Assembly (NCBI GenBank): GCA_037349105.1
Contig: JAYJMM010000106.1
Location: forward strand, 992,001-1,056,000
DNA: 64,000 nt
Reading direction: 5' to 3'
Source: Limnomonas spitsbergensis
Taxonomy: Eukaryota; Chlorophyta; Chlorophyceae; Chlamydomonadales
Part shown: positions 57,701 to 64,000 of the stretch, in pieces
How positions within the stretch are numbered: the stretch's first letter is position 1
How the letters are laid out: each line of letters opens with the position of its first letter
The notes under the pieces: model-generated
The model's database searches: none
What the model saw: the letters and a program-made list of their open reading frames with translations, nothing else
What the model was told of the DNA's origin: nothing
Position numbers and translations under genes: made by a program

Positions 57701-60700
57701 CTTCGGCCAAAATGGGCGGCTGCGTTCCACACACGCGTTATTGGCGTGTCTATTTTTGATTCATCTATTTGGTAGACCTGCGGGAGGGGTGCGTAGCAAC
57801 AACGCGACGTGGGCTCAACCTTAACTTTTGCACAGCTTTCTGAATCCTCTCTCTTTATTTCACAATTTGAAACTATGTTGATAGTGCCTGAATCCTTTTC
57901 CCCCCTCTTTCTTTCTATTCCTGAACCCTGACTACCGGTATTTGTATATTTCTTTGAATCTTCTCTCCTTGTGCAATTTTGCTGTCCCTATGCTTGCCCT
58001 TGTTCAATAAAGGACAATGCTAACTGTGTCAATGCTGCACCATACCACTTGTGCACAGCCTCTGTTATTGTGTGACAATACAATCTCTTGGGGGGGCGGG
58101 AGGAGGGGTACCCCCCACGCGCTCATGTTGGGGTCCCAGCAGATAAACTGTCATTGTGAAGTGTAACAGGAATGTACCGAAGAGGTACATATTTTGGGAG
58201 ATGGACTCTCTCGACATCATACAATCGAAACTTTCCAAATTGTATGGGCATCGTCTTGAAACGATTCCACCTAGCCACTCCTGTGCAATTGTTCTACTTC
58301 TGTTGTGTTAGGAAATAAAAAAACACCTGTGAAATTTAATATGCAAACAAGTACTTGGATAAATGCTGTTTTCATTTGTTATTTTCTTGTCGTGCAACAA
58401 CAGGGCATGGGCACCTTTCCAGAGCAGGCGGGGGAAACGACCTCTGGAGCTTTCCTCAAGACGTTAGGGGGCGTATCAGTTAGCGGGACAAACCTGTACA
58501 AGTGAGTGGTGCATTTGTTGTGGGACCACCGTGTGCAACCCTGTGCAGTTTTTTGAAGTTTTTACAGGCCAGCAGAGCATCACATTTGATGCATAGGACA
58601 TGTGCCCGTAAACTGGTTCAAGCACTAAATACGCTAACACAGCGAAAGGAAACCAGCGACCCCCCTCACTGGGCTAGCAACCAACACACGGCCACCAAGC
58701 AAGTGGGGAGAGTTGGCACCCGGTTGCAGGTTGGGTTTGTGTCTGTTTGTGACCTTTTGCTGTTTTAGCCAATCACACTATGAAATCCTGTCCCCATACA
58801 CTCAGAATCTAGCTCCATCTTTGACAATTATTTGGTGCGTATGTAGAAGTACAAGTCTGTACTGGTGCATATGTAGAAGTACAAGCCTGTACTGGTGCAT
58901 ATGCAGAAGTACAAGCCTGTACTGGTGCATATGCAGAAGTACAAGCCTGTACTGGTGCATATGCAGAAGTACACGCCTGTACTGGTGCATATGCAGAAGT
59001 ACAAGCATGTACTGGTGTATAGTTAGCGATACAAGCCTGTACACTGCAGTGACGCATATTTCGCGGTACAGACCTGTAGACGTCTGTGGTGTGTATTAAG
59101 CGATACCAATATGTACAACTGTGTGGTGCATATTAAGCAGGCCTGAGCTGTACACGTGAGTGGTGCATATTTAGCGATTCACACCTGTGGACGTGAGTGG
59201 TGCCCATAAAGCATTGCTAGCATGTTCACGTGAGAGGTGCATTTTAAACGGTATTGACGTCATTAATACCGCTTCACGAATGTTGACACGTCACCTTTGG
59301 TGTAGGAATCCATGTGTGCGAGCTCACTAAAAATGTAACGCGCGCATTTATTGACACAATCCCTGTCTTCTGTGTGGGTTTGTGATTTTGTTTAAGGCTC
59401 CTCCTCCTCCTCCTCCTCCTCCTCCTCCTCCTCCTCCTCCTCCTCCTCCTCCTTCTTTTCCCTAATCGCCCATCCCACCGCTGTCCCCATAATCCTCGCA
59501 TCCCGCCACCGACCTAGCCCTCTCCTTGCTATTGACTCCAATTCATCACACTCCACTGACACTGTCTTCAATACGCCCCTCTCTCATATTTCCCCGCAGG
59601 CAGTGGCCCAGGGTGAGACAGTCCTGCTGTACCCTGGAGGCGCGCGAGAGGGCGTGAGCAAGCGCAAGGGGGAGAAGCACAAGATTATGTGGCCAGAGAG
59701 GCAGGTCCAGGGATGTCGAAGGGGACTCTGGGACGCTAAATTCTAAACCCTCAGCCCTAGACTATGGATGTGGGAGGCTAAATCCTAAACCCTCAACCCT
59801 TAGCTGTAAGCTAGGCAGGGCTGGGGCTGGGGGAGGATACTCTGGGCTAGATAGGCAGGTATAGGTCCGGGTGAGGGGACTGTGAGCCAGAGAGGCAGGT
59901 CTAAGGCTGGGGGAGGGGACTGTGGAAAACTGAAAACCCTCAACCCCAAACCCACAATCCTACAGACAGTTTTTTCAGAGTAGCGGCATGTCTTGGGTGT
60001 CCGGTGTAGGATTGAGCCTGTATAGGATGTTGCACGTAGCGTGTATTGGATTTCGCACGTAGCTTGTTCAGGATTTCGCACGTAGCTTGTTCAGGATTTC
60101 GCGCGTAGCTTGTATAGGAATTTGGCAAGCCGGTAAAGGACGTGGGCATGTCTTGGGTGTAGGGCGTAGGTTAAAACATGTATAGGGTTTGAAGTCCGGC
60201 GTCCATATAACCCAAAGACAAAACACTCAACCCTGAAAATTCGCAGGTAGGCCTTTGTCAGGATGGTGGCACGTTTGAATGGCGGGGCCAAGCTCACTGA
60301 GCACAGGAATTTGGGCCCGGCGTCCATTTAAACCGGACAACTTTCTCCTAAACCTCAAAAATCCGGCAGGCAGGAGTTTGTGAGGACGGCGGCAAGTTCC
60401 AGGTGTAGGGCTTAGGCAAACCGTGCATTGAACCTGGGGCCCGGCGTCCATTTAAGCCAGGCCCCCCCCTGAACCCTGCAAAACCTGCTGGCAGGAGTTT
60501 GTGTGGATGGCGGCACGTTTTGGAACGACTGTCATCCCATTTGCGGCAATTGGCGCAGAAGACAGTATGGATATTGTTGCGGATGCACAGGACCTGATGG
60601 CGGCCCCTTTCGTGGGCCCGACGCTGCGGACGAGGCTGGAGGCAGATGCTGCTACAAGACCCAAGGTACGAAATGCCCTGAACCGTATAACCCATTCACT

Positions 60701-61867
60701 TACCCTATACCTGAACCCTATACCCAAAGGTAGAAAATGTTATGGACTCTAATCCCCGAAGTATAGGCAAATCCGGTCACGCATCATCTGATTACCCGTT
60801 TTGCTAATTGACTGTTTCACATTTTGACCGGCCGTGGTTGAACTGGTGGAAATGAGTTGTTGTCTTTTAGCGTGTTGTTGTTGTGTAGGGAAGTTGTTGT
60901 TTTGCAACAATCTTACCATCACCGCCTAGAGCCTGTTTTAGAGGGGGCCAGGCAGAGTGAACCAGGGGAACACCAGCAACAATCAGAAGTAGGGAAATAG
61001 TTAAGGTGAGGAGCCTGATGGAACCAGTGGACCGTGCAGAGCAAAGTTCAGGGTTAAGGATTTATGCCGTCAGGTCTAAGACCGGGTTAAGGGTTTAGGG
61101 TTATGCTCTCAGTAATGAGACCGGGTTAAGGGTTTTAGGGTTATGCTCTCAGTTACACTGTATCGGCCTTTTTGTTACCATTCCTTTAAGTTTGTATGTA
61201 CCATACCCGTATCCGTACCGTACCGTTTGACAGCACCGTATTCACATTCTGGTTAATGCTACTTTCCAGGCGCGCCGTGGTGTCAAGGCGCTGGACCCCG
61301 CACGCAGAGGATCCCGAAGACATCATGACGGACTACCTGCCCGGCCTCATCGTACCCAAGATATTGGCGCACTTATACTTCCTGTTCTGTCGCCCGATTG
61401 AAACGAGGCCGGATATGGCGGGGTCCCGCAACGAGTGTGACGACGTCAGCAAGTCTAATTGGCGCAACTTCAATGAACCTTAACCATGAACCCTAGACCC
61501 TTTGACAGCATCCTGCAGCGAGTGCGACGATGTCAGCAAGCTTTGTTGCAGCTGCACGCTCACAGCTACAAGACCCTAAAGTCTAAGCCAGTAAGCCCTG
61601 TACCCTGCAGCTTGACAGCCACATCTGCAAATACCCTTAACCCTGAACCCTGAACCCTGAATATTGCAGCTGCATGCCCACATCTGTAACAATCCAAACC
61701 CTGAACCCTGAATTCTCCAATTGTACGCCCATATCCGCAATGAGGTGGAGGAGGGACTGAGCTACCTGCTACGCAAGCGGCTGTCCGACCCGTACGCAGA
61801 CTTGGGCAAGAGGTTAATGTACGGTATGAGGCGGGCGGCTCGGGGAAGCGGTAGGCGCCCATGTTAG
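48702..61867 (+). CDS. Phytyl ester synthase-like acyltransferase (PES/ELT family)
   Basis: Plastid-type enzyme with an alpha/beta-hydrolase half and an acyltransferase half; relatives esterify phytol or diacylglycerol with acyl groups. Exons, first seven joined in phase: 48702-49027, 49247-49314, 49887-50104, 51524-51652, 52098-52271, 53218-53279, 53393-53477; then about 53993-54105, from 55107, 55811-55932 or a later copy, to 57330, 58404-58501, 59600-59704, 60495-60665, 61270-61444 and 61721-61867. Key parts: a basic Ser/Pro-rich N-terminus (possible transit peptide), GAPPCIFSPAV, VMLYLPDIDGTG, nucleophile motif LLGKSLGGLLAL (GxSxG), MKEFLEDRQMLLRGLAHPF, VLLYPGGAREG, EFVWMAARFGTTVIPFAAIG, MTDYLPGLIVPKILAHLYF, EEGLSYLLRKR. 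Several late junctions do not resolve (frameshift near 54105, phase clash before 61270, no AG before 61721), so decay, microexons or sequence error remain open. The first exon is the least certain. Confidence 0.75.
50145..50370 (-). repeat. Dispersed repeat family B, in acyltransferase intron
   Basis: Reverse-orientation units: cgatacggcacaatgcggca, ggttaatgcggattgtacca, caaggtatacgatacggtgc. Three to four units. Confidence 0.75.
50378..50720 (-). mobile_element. TAGCTG-tail fragment and SINE-like copy
   Basis: Begins with ctacaattcaactacctcat and ggcctgatgcagcaagccta; after about 60 bases comes the SINE-like body: ggcctgccatgctacttatg, aggcaggtccaggtttggtc, cccaatcgggcctgcggggt. A second partial body (aggcaaggtttggtcgccat) follows at about 50664. 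Confidence 0.6.
50817..51190 (-). mobile_element. Retroelement terminus and TAGCTG array
   Basis: Terminus gtcaatgacccctctgggcc ... ctcggccgcgtaggcgtcca at 50817-50880 with its purine-rich continuation to about 50940, then a clean array of gtagctgaaat at 51090-51180 (about seven units). All within the intron 50105-51523. Confidence 0.65.
51653..52097 (+). repeat. Exon-end copy and telomere-like DNA in intron
   Basis: The exon end gtggacagggtcatttgggt and its flank recur as catggacagggtccttgtgg (51737) followed by matching aaatatgaatccaatag. Around it lie CCCTAAACCCTTAACC-type repeats (51685-51740 and 51850-51960). Confidence 0.7.
52272..53217. repeat. Intron with direct duplication
   Basis: A phrase gtgcaagctaaggacgacca + gttcctggagattagtatgt (52969) recurs as gtgcgagctaaggatgacca + ctttccggagattagtatgt (53106), about 137 bases apart. 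A poly-C run is at 53156-53170. No exon seen. Confidence 0.6.
53478..53992 (+). repeat. Minisatellite and three copies of the next exon's start
   Basis: A 13-base unit (caggtgtgaagc) repeats about six times at 53520-53585. Then decayed copies of the exon at 53993 (cctggtcatccccagcaaca): ccgcacctggtcatccccat (53613), ctgtaccaagtcatccccaa (53722) and a longer one with ccaggttctacagaagaccc + tgttgctgagcttggaccta (53819). All are followed by the same ctctgactatttgccct-like flank. Confidence 0.78.
54230..54790. repeat. G-rich tract and telomere-like repeat
   Basis: 54230-54400 is purine-rich with a long G run (54290-54303). 54535-54770 is a run of about thirty loose CCCTAAA / CCCTGAA / CCCTTAA units (accctaagccctagaccctg). 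No open frame. Confidence 0.85.
55336..55425 (+). repeat. Dispersed repeat family E, copy 1
   Basis: aagtttttgcagtccaacaa + agcatcacatttgatgcgtg matches aagtttttacaggccagcag + agcatcacatttgatgcata at 58557-58600, 3.2 kb away in the same gene. Confidence 0.75.
55575..55715. repeat. Telomere-like repeat
   Basis: About 130 bases of CCCTAAACCCCAAA-type units (aaaccctaacccccaaacct). Confidence 0.85.
55811..56925 (+). repeat. Tandem array of a coding exon, 136-bp unit
   Basis: The exon coding AIEMPTAQEVEGIMNATG + LSTLRRL (55811-55932) is followed by five near-identical 136-bp units (starting 56009, 56145, 56281, 56416 and 56552), each coding MKEVDEILNNTGLSTLRRL, then two diverged copies (56725-56792, EEVEEILNTTGLSTLCRL; 56868-56923, EEVEEILNNTGLSTLCFL). 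Each 136-bp unit also contains aagccctaaaccctaaagc. The copy at 56725 has the best acceptor (ctcttag) and donor (CTG|GTGAGG). Which copy is spliced in is unknown. Confidence 0.9.
57003..57085. repeat. GGA trinucleotide repeat
   Basis: An uninterrupted run of gaggaggagg units of about 55 bases with flanking variants, in an intron. It gives spurious poly-Glu, poly-Gly and poly-Pro frames. Confidence 0.95.
57540..57690 (+). mobile_element. SINE-like repeat copy
   Basis: Contains ggcccgattgggaccatacc, tagtccggcctagggctggt, ggggctggccacaaacgggg and gacatgtagctgagtctcaa. In an acyltransferase intron; the remainder of 57691-58403 shows no feature. Confidence 0.7.
58502..59235 (+). repeat. Array of exon end plus donor, with 30-bp core
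   Basis: The exon ends acaaacctgtacaa|gtgagtgg followed by tgcat. Copies include a 30-bp minisatellite (tgcatatgcagaagtacaag + cctgtactgg, about six units, 58840-59020) and looser ones to 59235 (gagctgtacacgtgagtggt, cacctgtggacgtgagtggt, atgttcacgtgagaggtgca). Several restore GTGAGTGG. Family E copy 2 lies at 58547-58632. Confidence 0.85.
59399..59456. repeat. CTC trinucleotide repeat
   Basis: Uninterrupted ctcctcctcc run of about 55 bases, the complement of the GGA run at 57003, in the same gene. Confidence 0.95.
59705..60494 (+). repeat. Copies of both flanking exon edges in one intron
   Basis: 5' side: the exon end ccagagaggcag|gtcca recurs as ctagataggcaggtatagg (59846) and ccagagaggcaggtctaagg (59887). 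3' side: the next exon's start cag|gagtttgtgtggatggcg is foreshadowed by caggtaggcctttgtcagga + tggtggcacg (60244) and caggagtttgtgaggacggc (60370), with ggcgtccatttaaacc-type DNA between. 60000-60180 holds a degenerate cgcacgtagcttgttcagga array. Confidence 0.85.
60666..61269. other. Intron, telomere-like fragments only
   Basis: gggttaagggtttagggtta occurs twice near 61083 and 61125 within duplicated phrases (tatgctctcagtaatgagac / tatgctctcagttacactg). A short exon of unknown place must lie here if the flanking phases are right. Confidence 0.5.
61445..61720 (+). repeat. Copies of both exon edges around the last acyltransferase intron
   Basis: The exon end aacgagtgtgacgacgtcag recurs as agcgagtgcgacgatgtcag (61519). 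The last exon's start (ttgtacgcccatatccgcaa) is foreshadowed by tgcagctgcacgctcacagc (61546), tgcagcttgacagccacatc (61606) and tgcagctgcatgcccacatc (61667). The three copies have a TGCAG acceptor; the real exon is preceded by CCAA. Confidence 0.82.
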
Positions 61868-62569
61868 AGGCGTGAAGACAGGGGCGGGATGAGGCGCCCA
61901 CCCGGGGGCTGTGAATACGTGGATGGTGGGGGAGGGTGCAACACCGCCATCGCCCCATGCATTATGTGCAATGCTCCATTTCGCTATACTACTAACAAAA
62001 CACAGGGTACACTTCACGCCGTAAAGTTTCTGACACCTGGTCTTGGGACTTGCGAGGAATATGGCGACGAGGTTGACCTTTGTGGCGGACTGTGCTAACT
62101 GGCCGCGGTCAGGCCCGCCCCTGCTACTGGCTCCTAAATTCCGCTTGGAGCCCGCTCTGGGGGTTGCTGCCACCTTGGTCACCACTGCCTTCTTCTGACT
62201 CCTCCACGGCAGGTTCTCTCAGATGTGGTTCTCTCAGTCTGGTGCTTCGTCAAATGCACCCCGCAGAATGTCGTGAGCGGGCTATCCTACCAACCTGGAT
62301 AGAGCTGCCGTGGGTCGAGCGGTTCTCACGCCTCCTGCTTCGGCGGCGGAGTAGTCTTTCTTTCTTTCTCAGATCTGAGCGAGCGGCCCCCTTCGGGCGG
62401 TCCTGCCTCCTGGCAGCGCCTGAGCAACCGTGAGAGCTGGCACGTCCCCTGCCAGCACCCCTGGGTCCTGACCCGCTGGTTTAGCAGAATGCAGTGTGTG
62501 ACTGTTCTCACTGATAATCTGTTCCCTTTCATCTTGTTCTGCAAAGCTGAGGCCGCTTCTTGGACGGAC
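61868..62569. other. Spacer between acyltransferase gene and transposase
   Basis: No clear gene. Fragments such as CCYWLLNSA-like frames with stops may be a decayed 5' part of the transposase downstream, but I cannot show it. Confidence 0.35.
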
Positions 62570-63876
62570 CAAGGTAGCGCTCAGGTCAACTGCAAATAAA
62601 ATGACTGTGGCCAGTTTGCACCTACTGCGGGATATTTTGACACCCGTTGAGGTCTTTAGCAAACGGCTGCAGTCTGATTATATTATGCCACATCAAGTAA
62701 GCAGGAATGCTCGCGATGACAAGAAGCAGCTTTCTGTACTTACTAGTGATGAGCTTGTTATTACCCCCAAGAGCAACCCTGCCCTTTACAAGTTTTTCAG
62801 TGAGCTAGACCCCTCTGACCCTTTCAAGTGGGTGATTGGCAGTGAGTCCATCCAGTTGCCTTCAAGCAACTACTCTTTTTCTGCCTTGCAATCCTGCGGC
62901 GCATCCCCGCCCAGGAAATTATTGATGGCATCGATGCCCGCTTTCCCCCTGAGACGTTGTCTATCATGGACGCGTTCAAGATTTTCGACCCTTCATCTTG
63001 TGTGGGTGTCAACGAGGGCCAGTTGGGTCGCTTGCTTGACACTGAGTGGCGCTTGATCAAGGCGCAGTATGCCATGGATCCAGTAAAGTCATTTTTTGTT
63101 GAGAGTGGTGTTCAGTTTTGCTCGATCCTCGATGAGGAGTTTGCGAACTAAGATGAAGGAGTTGGTGTGGGAAAAGGTGGAATCTTACCCAGAGCTTGAG
63201 TTCATGCAGTGCTGGCTGCAGATTTTTCAGGATAAAGAATCAGCCGCCTTGTGTGCACACTTTGTGCGGTTGTTGCACGTGTGCATGGCTATGCCCATGC
63301 AAACTGCTACGGTGGAGCGTGGATTTAGCGTGCATCGCATTTTCAAGACCCATCTTTCTAATACTTTGCGCATCCTAACCGTCGACTCTTTGATGAGGGT
63401 GAAAATGGCATGCCTCAGGCGTGTGAGGGGCAGTGATTTCAGTTTTCAGAATGTGTCAGAGGATTTGCGTAATAACTAAGGCTGTGGCTGTCACAGTGGC
63501 TGTGATGCGGAGTACCCTCCGAGAGAGAGGTCATGCACCTCTCTTGGTAGCTGAGCTCAACGAGTCAGTTAATGGTATTATAATGAATATGCTGGCCCTA
63601 CTTTGGCTGATGGCGGCATTAATGTTCTGGACCACGATGAGGGTGAGATTCCCCTCGAGGATATCGTGGATAGATGGTCCGGAGAGTGAGGAGTATGTAG
63701 AGGAGATAGAGGAGCCTTCAGAGGACTCAGATGACGACCGGCCCCTAGACCAGCTCACCAACAAGATATTATTGGGCACAGTTTTATTGAGGTGTTGCAG
63801 GATAACAAGGAACCTGCTGCCAAGTGACAAATATTTGTGTTCTATGAAATATTTTTGTGTAAGTACGTACTTATAA
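62570..63876 (+). pseudogene. Broken hAT-type transposase
   Basis: Three frames in series carry one protein. First (from about 62552): MTVASLHLLRDILTPVEVFS, KRLQSDYIMPHQ, YSFSALQ. Second (about 62890-63151): RIPAQEIIDGIDARFPPETL, SIMDAFKIFDPSS. Third (about 63150-63479): MKELVWEKVESYPELEFMQC, then TATVERGFSVHRIFKTHL and LTVDSLMRVKMA, which match the C-terminal dimerisation region of hAT transposases of the ZNF862-like kind. Two frame changes lie near 62885 and 63150. An acidic tail (EEYVEEIEEPSEDSDDDRPL) at 63690-63760 is in yet another frame. No inverted terminal repeats were found, so the element is not delimited. Confidence 0.65.
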
Positions 63877-64000
63877 GTATCGGTAGTAATAATACGTGAT
63901 GTAATACGGTATTAACTATTCCTCCCGGCCGAAGAAAAGATAAGACTGGCTGACTCGGCTGGAAAACAAATATAGATATACATATTCCGGCCGACCAATT

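Noticed and set aside
58802..59057. Repetitive minus-strand frames (HQYRLVLLHM-type)
   Set aside because: Product of the 30-bp minisatellite in an intron.
59274..59501. Poly-Arg frame on the minus strand
   Set aside because: Translation of the CTC run.

Overview
The window reads as nuclear DNA of a green alga (Chlorophyta, probably Chlamydomonadales). The signs are: many GT-AG introns, some very long; proteins whose closest recognisable families are eukaryotic and plastid-type (oxysterol-binding protein, catechol O-methyltransferase-like enzyme, phytyl ester synthase-like acyltransferase, an OPR/FAST-like helical-repeat protein); plant-type CCCTAAA heptamers scattered through introns; and a dense load of minisatellites and short dispersed repeats. 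The species assignment is inference only.

Layout. 50-10612 (+): an oxysterol-binding protein-related gene whose 13 visible exons join in phase; its start lies left of the window. 10613-23063: repeat-rich intergenic DNA with 3' fragments of a non-LTR retroelement, SINE-like copies and one weak candidate exon. 23064-31774 (+): an eight-exon catechol O-methyltransferase-like gene. 32395-33358: another retroelement 3' fragment. 34213-38420 (-): a five-exon gene for a ~940-residue protein with a Clp-N-like start and a long helical-repeat body. 38421-48700: gene-poor, filled with small repeats. 48702-61867 (+): a phytyl ester synthase-like gene (alpha/beta-hydrolase plus acyltransferase halves) of about 16 exons. 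62570-63876 (+): a broken hAT-type transposase.

The most striking property is not a gene. In the three plus-strand genes nearly every intron carries tandem or serial copies of its own neighbouring exon edge, meaning the last or first 10-70 exon bases together with the splice site. Copies next to the 5' splice site run into the intron, and copies next to the 3' splice site precede the true exon. The same happens past two stop codons. This accounts for the 60-bp and 25-bp minisatellites at 3640-6075, the repeated acceptors at 2740-3554 and 23600-24217, the doubled exon starts at 27970-28580, and the 136-bp exon array at 55811-56700. The minus-strand gene at 34213-38420 has short introns in which I see no such copies.

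The genes do not form an obvious pathway, although two act on lipids. No tRNA, rRNA, CRISPR array or bacterial-type operon was seen. Exon boundaries were worked out by hand from phase and family alignment; those of the third plus-strand gene after 53477 are the least secure.
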